From an uncultured Planctomycetota bacterium (GTDB taxonomy: Bacteria > Planctomycetota > Phycisphaerae > UBA1845 > UTPLA1): a stretch of DNA of 46,276 nt. The stretch spans positions 1-46,276 of the forward strand of contig CAADGE010000018.1 of the NCBI GenBank assembly GCA_900696465.1. Reading direction: 5' to 3'. The notes beneath the pieces are model-generated. The model was not told the origin of the DNA. It saw only the letters and a list, made by a program, of their open reading frames with translations, and did not search any database. A program made the translations under genes and the position numbers. This document shows, one piece after another, positions 32,837 through 41,131 of the stretch. Numbering within the stretch: the first letter of the stretch is position 1; the number at the start of each line of letters is the position of its first letter.

Positions 32837-35800
32837 TTGCAGACAAGGGACAAATCCGCATCTACCGCCAAGCGGAATGCATTACGTTCCGAAGCACAAA
32901 GGAACGATTCGGCGGCCTGTCGAACATGGCTGGCGGGTATCCGCTGCGCGTCAACGGAATCGAGGTACTCAGTTCCGAAGCACTCTATCAGGCGTGTCGC
33001 TTCCCAGATCTGCCCGATATCCAACGGCTGATCATCGAGCAGAAAAGCCCGATGACCGCCAAGATGGTCGGCAAGCCTCATCGGGACAAGACGCGCCCCG
33101 ACTGGATGCAGATTCGTGTCCGCGTGATGCGCTGGGTTCTGCGGGTGAAGCTGGCTATGCACTGGCCGGAGTTCGGCGGTCTGCTCCTGGAGACCGGCGA
33201 CACACCCATCGTCGAAGACTCGCGGCGCGACGACTACTGGGGGGCACTAAGGCAGGAGGACGGCACGCTTGTCGGCATGAATGTGCTCGGTCGGCTCCTG
33301 ATGGAACTACGCGAGGAACTTCGCGGCCCCGGCAAGGACGCACTCCGAATCGTCGATCCGCCGCCATTGCCAGACTTCCTTCTCTACGGTGAGCCGATCC
33401 GGCGAGTGGGCTTCGCCAAGGCCGATGCCCAAATTGCGGACCCAGATGCATCGGTGCGGCCGGACACACTTTGGGCCTCCCCACCGCCCGCAATAGCTGA
33501 TTCCGAATTAGTAAACGACGATCCCGTGCCGGTAGCGCACGGCAAGGCCAGCGATGACAAGCCAATGACGTATCCCAAGCGCCTCATTGAAGTTGACCTG
33601 CCTATCAAGCGGATATCCGCACATGCGCGTCGCGAGAAAAGCATTCGCCACGGGCATATCGCGACGCTGCACATTTGGTGGGCACGGCGGCCGTTGGCGT
33701 CGTGTCGGGCGGTGATCTGTGCGGCATTGTGGCCGGACCCGGCGGATGAGCATTGCCCTCAGCGGTTTCGCGAGGGCACCTCCCGGATCATGGCCGAGCT
33801 GCGCCAGCGGGTGCTGAACGGCAAGATTTCGAACGATCAGCGGGCGGCGCGGGAACCGGTCGAACGCATCCACGTGCCAGAAAATACGGACGACTATCTC
33901 GGCCTGCGCCGGGCGCTGCTCGACTTCATCGCCGAATTCGCGAACTGGGGCCTCTCGACGAACCGGTTCTTCCTGAACGCGAGCCGGGCGCTCACGCAGT
34001 CGGCCCACGAGGCCCTCGGCGGCGCGCCGGGCACACGGCCGCTGGTCGTGGACCCATTTGCCGGCGGCGGCGCAATCCCATTGGAAGCCCTGCGAGTTGG
34101 CGCGAGTGCCTTTGCCAGTGACCTGAACCCTGTGGCTGTACTAATCAATAAGGTAGTCTTGGAGTACATCCCCAAGTACGGCCAGCGCCTGGCCGACGAA
34201 GTTCGCAAGTGGGGCCAGTGGGTCAAGAACCAGGCCGAGAAGGAACTGTCCGCCTTCTATCCTAAGGACCAAGACGGCGCGATCCCCATCGCGTATGTCT
34301 GGGCACGTACAGTGCGATGCGAGGGTCCCGGTTGTGGTGCCGAGGTCCCTCTTATCCGCTCTCTATGGTTGGCCAAGAAGGGCAAGAAGAGCATCGCCAT
34401 GAGGATGCTACCACGCCCGAGGGCAAAGCGTGTGGACTTTGAGATCATCGAGGCGGCCAGAGCCTCCGATGTCGGGGTCGGCACTGTCGCGCGAGGTTCC
34501 GCGACCTGCCCCTGCTGCGGTTTCACAACACCGGTAGGTTCTGTGCGCAAACAATTGACTGCTAGAATGGGTGGAGCAGCCGACTCAAGAATGCTTGCGG
34601 TAGTCCTTGCACACGAGAGCAAACAGGGACGATTCTACAGATGCGCTCTTAAGACCGATATCGACGCTGCGGCGCGAGCCGCCTCTCACCTTGAACGCAC
34701 TAACTTGCGACCTGCCGGGCACAGCCCTGTGCCTGATGAGCCATTGCCGATCATGAGCGGTGTGTTCAACGCGCCGATCTACGGGCATTCCACATGGGGG
34801 AGCCTCTTCACGCCACGGCAAGCGCTTAGCTTGGTAACGCTTTGCTCGCTTGTACGCAAAGCGGGCACCGAGATTCGGCGGGGCCACGACGCTGGGTTGG
34901 CGGTCGCAGTGGAGACCTGCCTTGCGTTGGCCATCGACAAGCAAGCAGACAGCAACTCGTCGCTCTGCGCGTGGCGAGCCACAAGTCAAGACATCGGGCA
35001 TACCTTCGGCCGTCAAGCGCTTCCCATGATGTGGGATTTCGTGGAGGCCAACGTGCTCAGCGGTTCGACGCGCGACTGGAGCAATGCCATCGAGGGAGGG
35101 CTGAAAGCGCTGGAGAGTCTTGACCCAGATATCGGCGAAGGGCACGCCGAGGCGGCGTCGGCGACAAAGCATCCACTGCCAGATGACTCAGCCAACTGCT
35201 TTGTGACTGATCCACCGTACTACAACGCAGTCCCCTACGCTGACCTGTCCGACTTCTTCTATGTGTGGCTAAAACGCACAATACCGGACCTGTACCCCGA
35301 GCTTTTCGCAGAGCCACTGTCACCGAAAAAGGATGAATGCTGTGAAATGGCGGGCTGGGACCCGGAGAGGTATCCAGAGAAGAACGGCCATTGGTTTGAA
35401 CAGCAGATTGGCAAGGCGATGGCGGAAAGCCGACGAGTCTTGGCTCCCAACGGCATCGGCACCGTGGTTTTTGCCCATAAGTCTACTGGTGGTTGGGAGG
35501 CTGTCCTACAGGCAATGATCGACGCTGGCTGGACGGTCACAGCATCGTGGCCGATTGATACGGAGATGGGGTCTCGTCTGCGTGCAATCAACTCGGCGGT
35601 GCTGGCTTCATCCATCCATCTTGTCTGCCGCCCTCGCGAGAACCCCGACGGCTCGGTTCGGACTGCGGAGATTGGCGACTGGCGCGAGGTGCTGGCCGAG
35701 CTACCGAATCGTATCCACGAGTGGATGCCACGGCTGGCAAATGAGGGAGTTGTCGGCGCGGATGCCATTTTCGCCTGCCTTGGCCCCGCCTTGGAGATTT

Positions 35801-36573
35801 TCTCCCGTTACTCCCGCGTCGAGAAGGCCAGCGGCGAGCAAGTTAGCCTCCGTGATTACCTGGAGCAAGTCTGGGCCGCCGTCTCGCAGGAGGCGCTGAG
35901 GTTGGTATTTGAGAAAGCGGACGCCAGCGGCTTTGAGGAAGACGCCCGACTCACTGCCATGTGGCTCTGGACGCTCAGCACAGGTAATTCAGAAGGCAAA
36001 ATGCAGAAGGCGGAAGTGGAAGACGAGGAACACGCGGGTGAAGAGGAGCCGGAGGACGGCCGCAGGAAGAAGAAAGCCAACGGCGGCTTCGCGTTGGAAT
36101 ACGATGCCGCGCGCAAGATCGCCCAGGGATTGGGCGCGCACTTGGAGAACCTCGGCACGGTCGTCGAAATCGACGGCGACACCGCCCGGCTGTTGCCAGT
36201 CTCCGAGCGGACCAAGGCCCTGTTCGGCAAGGACCAGGCCGATGCACCCACCGGTAAACGCAAGAAAAAAGACAAGCAGATGAAACTTGCCTTCGCCGAG
36301 GAGTTGGAGCAGGCCGAATCCGAAGGCGGCTGGGGCGAAAAGGGCGCGCCGAAGGTCGGCACGACCACGCTCGACCGCGTTCACCAGTCCATGATCCTCT
36401 TCGCCGCCGGCCGAAGCGAGGCGATGAAGCGGTTCCTCGTCGAAGAAGGCGTCGGCCGCGACGGCCGCTTCTGGACGCTGGCCGATTGTCTATCGAAGCT
36501 GTACCCGCCGAAGACCGACGAGAAGCGCTGGGTAGATGGCCTGTTGGCCCGCAAGAAGGGGCTTGGGTTCTAG
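32833..36573 (+). CDS. NADAR domain fused to DUF1156 adenine-specific DNA methyltransferase
   Basis: A 1246-residue fusion starting with GTG in a GTGA overlap with the PRTase gene. Residues 15-165 are a canonical NADAR domain: TKERFGGLSNM, SSEALYQACRFPD, RPDWMQIRVRVM, LLLETGDTPIVEDSRRDDYWGA and GMNVLGRLLMELREEL. From about 246 on is a DUF1156 methyltransferase (RLIEVDLPIKRISAHARREKS, HIWWARRPLASCRA). It has SAM motif VVDPFAGGGAIPLEAL near 405, two CxxC-type pairs (about 495 and 558) and DPPYYNAVPYADL near 790. DPPY indicates amino-methylation of DNA, the self-marking enzyme. A charged linker at about 1050-1090 contains the mobile-repeat sequence. NADAR enzymes act on ADP-ribose-type adducts; why one is fused here is unknown. 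Confidence 0.85.
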   Translation: MIADKGQIRIYRQAECITFRSTKERFGGLSNMAGGYPLRVNGIEVLSSEALYQACRFPDLPDIQRLIIEQKSPMTAKMVGKPHRDKTRPDWMQIRVRVMRWVLRVKLAMHWPEFGGLLLETGDTPIVEDSRRDDYWGALRQEDGTLVGMNVLGRLLMELREELRGPGKDALRIVDPPPLPDFLLYGEPIRRVGFAKADAQIADPDASVRPDTLWASPPPAIADSELVNDDPVPVAHGKASDDKPMTYPKRLIEVDLPIKRISAHARREKSIRHGHIATLHIWWARRPLASCRAVICAALWPDPADEHCPQRFREGTSRIMAELRQRVLNGKISNDQRAAREPVERIHVPENTDDYLGLRRALLDFIAEFANWGLSTNRFFLNASRALTQSAHEALGGAPGTRPLVVDPFAGGGAIPLEALRVGASAFASDLNPVAVLINKVVLEYIPKYGQRLADEVRKWGQWVKNQAEKELSAFYPKDQDGAIPIAYVWARTVRCEGPGCGAEVPLIRSLWLAKKGKKSIAMRMLPRPRAKRVDFEIIEAARASDVGVGTVARGSATCPCCGFTTPVGSVRKQLTARMGGAADSRMLAVVLAHESKQGRFYRCALKTDIDAAARAASHLERTNLRPAGHSPVPDEPLPIMSGVFNAPIYGHSTWGSLFTPRQALSLVTLCSLVRKAGTEIRRGHDAGLAVAVETCLALAIDKQADSNSSLCAWRATSQDIGHTFGRQALPMMWDFVEANVLSGSTRDWSNAIEGGLKALESLDPDIGEGHAEAASATKHPLPDDSANCFVTDPPYYNAVPYADLSDFFYVWLKRTIPDLYPELFAEPLSPKKDECCEMAGWDPERYPEKNGHWFEQQIGKAMAESRRVLAPNGIGTVVFAHKSTGGWEAVLQAMIDAGWTVTASWPIDTEMGSRLRAINSAVLASSIHLVCRPRENPDGSVRTAEIGDWREVLAELPNRIHEWMPRLANEGVVGADAIFACLGPALEIFSRYSRVEKASGEQVSLRDYLEQVWAAVSQEALRLVFEKADASGFEEDARLTAMWLWTLSTGNSEGKMQKAEVEDEEHAGEEEPEDGRRKKKANGGFALEYDAARKIAQGLGAHLENLGTVVEIDGDTARLLPVSERTKALFGKDQADAPTGKRKKKDKQMKLAFAEELEQAESEGGWGEKGAPKVGTTTLDRVHQSMILFAAGRSEAMKRFLVEEGVGRDGRFWTLADCLSKLYPPKTDEKRWVDGLLARKKGLGF
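35986..36014 (+). repeat. Copy 1 of a dispersed CAGAAGGC repeat, inside the methyltransferase gene
   Basis: The 29 bases match the inverse of 36979-37007 at 26 of 29 positions (AATTCAGAAGGCA and CAGAAGGCGGA at the ends, three differences in the middle). In frame it encodes NSEGKMQKAE at the start of a charged linker between methyltransferase domains, so it was tolerated as a linker insertion. Confidence 0.7.
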
Positions 36574-36582
36574 GGTGGAAGG

Positions 36583-36975
36583 ATGAAGGCGGAAGGCAGA
36601 AGTGAAGACAGGCGAAAGCCGCCACGCGACCTCAGGGAGCGGACGACGGAGTTCGCCTTGCGCATCGTGCGGATGTTTGCCGCGCTGCCGAAGACTACGG
36701 AGGCCCAAGTGTTGGGTAAACAGGTATTGCGGAGCGGGACGAGCGTCGGGGCGCACTACCGCGAGGCGTCGCGTGCACGTTCGAAGAAGGAATTTGCCAG
36801 CAGGCTCGAAGGAGGGCTGGCGGAGCTGGAAGAAGCAACATATTGGCTCGAACTGCTAGCGAGAGCGGGAATCGTAGATGCGGCAAGGGTGCAACCGCTC
36901 CGCGATGAAGCCGACGAACTACTGCGAATCTTCGTGACAAGCAGCCGCACGGCCAAGGGGGAGAGGTACTCATGA
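36583..36975 (+). CDS. Four-helix-bundle protein (23S rRNA IVP family)
   Basis: A 130-residue helical protein with the hallmark pattern: DLRERTTEFALRIVRMFAALPK, then VLGKQVLRSGTSVGAHYREASRARS, EFASRLEGGLAELEEATYWLELL and a fourth helix. Such proteins were first found within intervening sequences of 23S rRNA genes and now occur in many mobile contexts; activity unknown. Here it sits between methyltransferase and DUF499 genes, 9 bases after the methyltransferase stop, and is flanked by inverted repeat copies. I see it as an inserted cassette, not an original operon member. The N-terminal 16 residues are encoded by the repeat and may be extra. Confidence 0.8.
   Translation: MKAEGRSEDRRKPPRDLRERTTEFALRIVRMFAALPKTTEAQVLGKQVLRSGTSVGAHYREASRARSKKEFASRLEGGLAELEEATYWLELLARAGIVDAARVQPLRDEADELLRIFVTSSRTAKGERYS
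36585..36603 (+). repeat. Copy 2 of the CAGAAGGC repeat, at the four-helix-bundle start
   Basis: GAAGGCGGAAGGCAGAAGT at 36585-36603; its last 12 bases (36592-36603) are the exact inverse of ACTTCTGCCTTC at 36990-37001. It overlaps the first codons of the small gene. Confidence 0.6.
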
Positions 36976-36978
36976 ACA

Positions 36979-37007
36979 TCCGCCTTCTGACTTCTGCCTT
37001 CTGAATT
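36979..37007 (-). repeat. Copy 3 of the CAGAAGGC repeat, before the DUF499 gene
   Basis: On the minus strand it reads AATTCAGAAGGCA, GAAGT, CAGAAGGCGGA. It ends ten bases before the DUF499 ATG. Together with 35986-36014 it encloses about 1 kb holding the methyltransferase C-terminus and the four-helix-bundle gene. Confidence 0.7.
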
Positions 37008-37016
37008 GGAGCGATC

Positions 37017-39941
37017 ATGGCATTGAAACCTTGGTACAACGCAATTTTCCCCCGCGAGGACCTGCGCGAAGGCAAGCCACTGGACGCTTCCGAGTTCGCC
37101 GTGCACCTCGACCAGGTGCGCGATGGCCGGGCGAACGCGGATTATCAGGATCCCGCGCGGTTTTTCAGCAAGACCTATCTGACCAAGAATCTGCTCGCCG
37201 TTGCCGCGGAAGCTGTTCGCCGGTTGTCGGGAATTAAGACCGAGACCTCAGCCGTATTCAACATGACCACGCAGTTCGGTGGCGGCAAGACGCACGCTCT
37301 TACGTTGCTATACCACCTCGCCCGCGCGGGCAAGGACGCCAAGGGCTGGACGGGTGTGAGTTCGATTCTGGAACGCGCGGGTGTTGCGGAACTCGCGAAG
37401 GCGGAAATCGGCGTATTCGTTGGTACCGAATTCGATTCCATCACCGGTCGGGGCGGGCAGGACGGCACGCCGCTTCGCAAGACGCCGTGGGGTGAACTTG
37501 CATGGCAAATCGGCGGCAAGGAGGGATTCCAGGCCGTCGCCGAGCACGAGAAGAAGCTCATCGCGCCTTCCGGCGAAGTCATTCGATCTTTTCTTCCCAA
37601 GGGAAAGCCATGCCTGATCTTGATGGACGAGCTGATGAACTACGTCAGCCGAAACCGCAAGAGCGGTCTGGCGACGCAGCTCTACAATTTTCTCCAGAAT
37701 CTCTCGGAGGAAGTACGCGGGCAGGATAGAGTTGTGCTAGTCGTATCCATCCCGGCGAGTGAGTTGGAAATGAACGCTGAGGACCAGGCCGATTACGACC
37801 GCTTCAAGAAGGTGCTCGACCGGCTTGGTAAGGCCGTCATCATGTCGGCGGAGACCGAAACGGCAGAGATCATTCGGCGACGACTATTCGAGTGGGATGG
37901 GATTACGAAGGACGCGGATAAGACAATCACGGCATTCGCGGAATGGGCCGTTGACCACCGGACGCAGATACCCGGCTGGTTTCCGGTAGACAATGCGCGA
38001 GAAGCGTTTCGGGCCTCCTACCCCTTTCATCCAGCTCTGCTTTCCGTCTTTGAGCGAAAGTGGCAGCAATTGCCCCGCTTCCAGCAGACCCGCGGCATTC
38101 TGCGACTGCTCGCCCTTTGGGTTTCAAAGGCGTATAATGACGGATTTAAGGGCGCCCACAAAGACCCGTTGATAGGACTGGGCACGGCGCCGCTGGAAGA
38201 CCCGTTCTTTCGCACGGCTGTCTTTGAACAACTCGGTGAATCCAAGCTAGAGGGCGCCGTCACGACTGATATATGTGGCAAACGCGATTCGCACGCAGAC
38301 AGGCTCGACCGTGAGGCCGTCGAGGACATCAAGAAGGCCCGGTTGCATCGCAAGGTCACGACTGCTGTTTTCTTTGAATCAAACGGCGGGCAGATGCGGG
38401 CTGAGGCCACCGTTCCTGAAATTCAGTTGGCCGTTGGAGAGCCGGATCTCGACATCGGGCATATTCAGACAGTCATGGAGACACTTATCCAATCGTGCTA
38501 CTACCTCTCAGCCGAGCGCAACCGTTACCGATTCAGCACGACGGAAAACCTGATCAAGCGATTCTCCGATCGCCGTGCGAGCATATCGGACAAGGCCATT
38601 GAGGAGCGGGCGCGTGCCGAGATTCAGAAAGTATTCGCACCGCATGAAGGAATCGAGCGCATTTTCTTCCCCGACAAGAGCAATGCCATTCCCGATCGCC
38701 CGGCGTTGGTTTTGGCGGTGCTTGCTCCTGAGCATTCAATCGACGAGGAGTCCGCCACTAAGGCCCTCGCGAAAAGCATGACATGGGAGTGTGGCAAGTC
38801 GGGCCGAACGTTCAAGAGCGCGATTATTTGGTGCGTTCCAGAGTCCGCTCAGATTCTGCGTGATGAGGCTCGCAAGGCCCTGGCATGGGAGGCCATCGAG
38901 TCTGAGAAGGACGAGTTACATATAGAGGAGAGCCAGAAGCGTCAACTCGGCGAGTACGTCGGCCGGTCTAAACGCGATCTAAAAGAGGCCGTCTGGCGAA
39001 GCTACAAGTTCCTCCTGCTGCTCGGCAAGGACAACGAGCTAAGAAAGACTGACCTTGGGCTCTTGAACTCCAGCCAAGGCGGCTCGCTCATCGAGGTAAT
39101 CCTCAAGCGGCTTCGCGATGATGGAGATATCGAGAAAACTCCGAGTCCCAATTATCTGGTTCGCAAATGGCCGGGTTTCAAGGAATGGAGTACGAAGGCG
39201 GTACGCGATGCGTTTTTCGCGTCGCCCGAGTTCCCCAGACTTCTAAACGCAGATGCCGTGAAGGAGACCATCGCCAGAGGCGTCAGCGAACGCATCCTCG
39301 CATACGTGGGAAAACGCCCCGACGGAAGTTACGAACCGTTCGTCTTCGAACGAGAACTGACGCCAACTGAGGTAGAGATTTCAGACGATGTTTTCATTCT
39401 CACCGCAGATGAGGCAAAGAAACACGTCGAGCCGCCGAAGCTGACCGCACTTTTTATCACGCCCCAAGACGCGCAAGTTAAACCTGAGGCCCATCTCACC
39501 TTTCAAGCCCGAGGGGCCGACCAGCACGGCAGGCCCATTGCTCTGTCAAACGTCACTTGGACTGCCAAGGGTGGAGCGATTGATGACACGGGGGGCTTTA
39601 CCGCGGGCAAGCAAGAAGGAAGCTTTCTCATTGAAGCGGCCGCCGGAGGCCTTTCTGCCCAGGCAACCGTTGCAATCACCAAGGACGTGTTGCAACCGCC
39701 TCCTCAGCCACCACCGAAGCGGGAGGCGAAGTCGCTTCGCTGGTCAGGTCAAGTACCACCGCAAAAATGGATGAACTTTTACACGAAGGTGCTCGCGAGG
39801 TTTGCCAACACGTCCGATTTGAAACTTAACGTCAGCTTCGAAGTGACCCCCGACGGCGGCCTGTCGCCGTCTCGAATTGAGGAAACCAAGGCTACGCTCC
39901 GCGAACTGGGACTAGATGATGACGTACAATCGGACGCCTGA
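37017..39941 (+). CDS. DUF499 ATPase with Ig-like domain, Hma-type operon
   Basis: A 974-residue P-loop ATPase beginning MALKPWYNAIFPREDLREG. Walker A is GGGKTHAL near residue 86 (in TTQFGGGKTHALTLLYHL). Walker B is LILMDELMNYV near 201-209. Residues 300-780 contain winged-helix and helical parts. At about 808-890 is a Big-type Ig-like fold (LTALFITPQDAQVKPEAHLTF, WTAKGGAIDDTGGF), odd in a cytoplasmic protein. The end (LRWSGQVPPQKWMNFYTKVLARF) is a DUF499-type tail. Proteins of this family go with DUF1156 methyltransferases and helicases in defence loci; likely the ATP-driven sensor or motor. The start is ATG 37017 with a GGAG site 5-8 bases before. Confidence 0.85.
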   Translation: MALKPWYNAIFPREDLREGKPLDASEFAVHLDQVRDGRANADYQDPARFFSKTYLTKNLLAVAAEAVRRLSGIKTETSAVFNMTTQFGGGKTHALTLLYHLARAGKDAKGWTGVSSILERAGVAELAKAEIGVFVGTEFDSITGRGGQDGTPLRKTPWGELAWQIGGKEGFQAVAEHEKKLIAPSGEVIRSFLPKGKPCLILMDELMNYVSRNRKSGLATQLYNFLQNLSEEVRGQDRVVLVVSIPASELEMNAEDQADYDRFKKVLDRLGKAVIMSAETETAEIIRRRLFEWDGITKDADKTITAFAEWAVDHRTQIPGWFPVDNAREAFRASYPFHPALLSVFERKWQQLPRFQQTRGILRLLALWVSKAYNDGFKGAHKDPLIGLGTAPLEDPFFRTAVFEQLGESKLEGAVTTDICGKRDSHADRLDREAVEDIKKARLHRKVTTAVFFESNGGQMRAEATVPEIQLAVGEPDLDIGHIQTVMETLIQSCYYLSAERNRYRFSTTENLIKRFSDRRASISDKAIEERARAEIQKVFAPHEGIERIFFPDKSNAIPDRPALVLAVLAPEHSIDEESATKALAKSMTWECGKSGRTFKSAIIWCVPESAQILRDEARKALAWEAIESEKDELHIEESQKRQLGEYVGRSKRDLKEAVWRSYKFLLLLGKDNELRKTDLGLLNSSQGGSLIEVILKRLRDDGDIEKTPSPNYLVRKWPGFKEWSTKAVRDAFFASPEFPRLLNADAVKETIARGVSERILAYVGKRPDGSYEPFVFERELTPTEVEISDDVFILTADEAKKHVEPPKLTALFITPQDAQVKPEAHLTFQARGADQHGRPIALSNVTWTAKGGAIDDTGGFTAGKQEGSFLIEAAAGGLSAQATVAITKDVLQPPPQPPPKREAKSLRWSGQVPPQKWMNFYTKVLARFANTSDLKLNVSFEVTPDGGLSPSRIEETKATLRELGLDDDVQSDA

Positions 39942-39973
39942 AACAGCGGTAAGATGATTTCAGAGAAACAGCC

Positions 39974-40013
39974 AAGCGGCTGGGAGCGACGTTTCGTCGC
40001 CCGCCAGCCGCTT
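39974..40013 (+). terminator. Strong nested hairpin between convergent genes
   Basis: AAGCGGCTGG (39974-39983) pairs perfectly with CCAGCCGCTT (40004-40013), with an inner GCGAC/GTCGC stem. It lies 32 bases after the DUF499 stop. There is no U-run, so it is probably a factor-assisted or bidirectional end for the defence operon and the convergent membrane gene. Confidence 0.6.
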
Positions 40014-40053
40014 CATCGCTGATGCTTCCCCTGCCCTCTCAGCGCAGGACGAC

Positions 40054-40809
40054 TCAGGGCCGTGTCGTCCGTGCCGATGCCTCGGCCTTACTCTTCTCCG
40101 CCGGGGCGCTCGGTGGCGACGCCTGCTGCTCCTGCTTCGGTGGCGTCTCCCTGATCTGGGGGGCCTTCGGGACGTTCTCCCGAATCGTCTGATTGTGTGG
40201 ACCGCATCCGTTTGACATGACATCATCCCTTTCCGTCGAGTCTTCCGTCCGCAGGACTTCAGAGGCTCGACTGTAGTATTTTCGAAGCGTGTCTCGCGAC
40301 GTTGCAAAGAGCACGGCTTCGACGACGAGAAATCCGCAATCCGCCCATCCGAATCCCCCGCACCACGAACAGCCACCGGCCAGGCGAACTCCATAGACGA
40401 CCGCGACGGCCACCAACGTGTTCGCGCAAAACTGGTAATACCGATAGTGGTACTCGACCAGCATGCCGAAAGCCGCCAGGTTGGGCTGGAGCTTCGAAAA
40501 ATCCAAATGGGGCGGAGTTATTCCTGTGCGATGATGAATGGTGTCGATGACGATGAAACGAGTCGAACTGACAAGCATCCCGGCTGCAAGCGATGCAAGC
40601 GTGATGAACAGGACGCCGCCAACCGTAGGCTGCGAATCGGGTGAAGTCGCCAGCCACGCGCCGAAACTCGGTACGATGCCGCCCACGGCAAGGACCGTGA
40701 TGAAGCCTGGAACCAGGTATGCGATGAGAAGCCCGAAGTTCCGGGCCGAAATCTCCCCCACCAATTGTCCTGACGAAATCGAGCACGAGAATGCTCCAGC
40801 AAGCGTCAC
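40054..40809 (-). CDS. Multi-span membrane protein with proline-rich tail
   Basis: A 251-residue protein with about four membrane helices: FGLLIAYLVPGFITVLAVGGIV, GGVLFITLASLAAGMLVSS, an interhelical loop with YHYRYYQFCANTLVAVAVVYG, and GFLVVEAVLFATS. The last 70 residues are cytoplasmic, charged and proline rich (KAPQIRETPPKQEQQASPPSAPAEKSKAEASA). No family known to me. The start at 40809 lacks a strong site; a later start (for example near residue 15) is possible. It converges on the defence operon and shares the hairpin. Whether it belongs to the defence system is unknown; it may be a cargo gene. Confidence 0.55.
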   Translation of the reverse strand: MTLAGAFSCSISSGQLVGEISARNFGLLIAYLVPGFITVLAVGGIVPSFGAWLATSPDSQPTVGGVLFITLASLAAGMLVSSTRFIVIDTIHHRTGITPPHLDFSKLQPNLAAFGMLVEYHYRYYQFCANTLVAVAVVYGVRLAGGCSWCGGFGWADCGFLVVEAVLFATSRDTLRKYYSRASEVLRTEDSTERDDVMSNGCGPHNQTIRENVPKAPQIRETPPKQEQQASPPSAPAEKSKAEASARTTRP

Positions 40810-40881
40810 GATGACGCTTCTGCCTAATTATTGGCTGAAACCAAACTGGTTTCAAGACCCGCGTCGATCATTCTTTGCAAA

Positions 40882-41121
40882 ATGCCCACCAAGCCCCAGC
40901 ACGCCCGCCGCTACCAGCCCGTTACGACCCTGATCCGAGAGTTACGCGAAGAAGCCGGCCTCACCCAACGGGCACTCGCCAATCGGCTGAGCCAACCCCA
41001 GTCCTGGGTTTACAAGTGCGAGACGGGAATCAGGCGGATGGACATCGCCGAGTTCTGCGACTGGTGCAAAGCTTGCGGTGTCGAACCCGGAAGGGCCATT
41101 CGTCGGCTACTTCGAGGATAG
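40882..41121 (+). CDS. XRE-family helix-turn-helix regulator
   Basis: A 79-residue protein, almost entirely a lambda-repressor-type HTH: LIRELREEAGLTQRALANRLSQPQSWVYKCETGIRRMDIAEFCDWCKACGVEPGRAIRRLL. The recognition helix is LSQPQSWVYKCETG. ATG 40882 (MPTKPQHARR) is preferred; the longer start at 40831 has no ribosome site and an unusual N-terminus. It is in the same direction as the defence operon but separated by the minus-strand membrane gene. It could repress an integrase or element genes; the binding site is not known. Confidence 0.75.
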   Translation: MPTKPQHARRYQPVTTLIRELREEAGLTQRALANRLSQPQSWVYKCETGIRRMDIAEFCDWCKACGVEPGRAIRRLLRG

Positions 41122-41131
41122 CTGGAAACAG

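Noticed and set aside
28350-39941. DISARM system
   Set aside because: The SNF2 helicase resembles DrmD, but no drmA (helicase), drmB (DUF1998) or drmC (phospholipase D) gene is present; DUF1156 plus DUF499 fits an Hma-like composition better.
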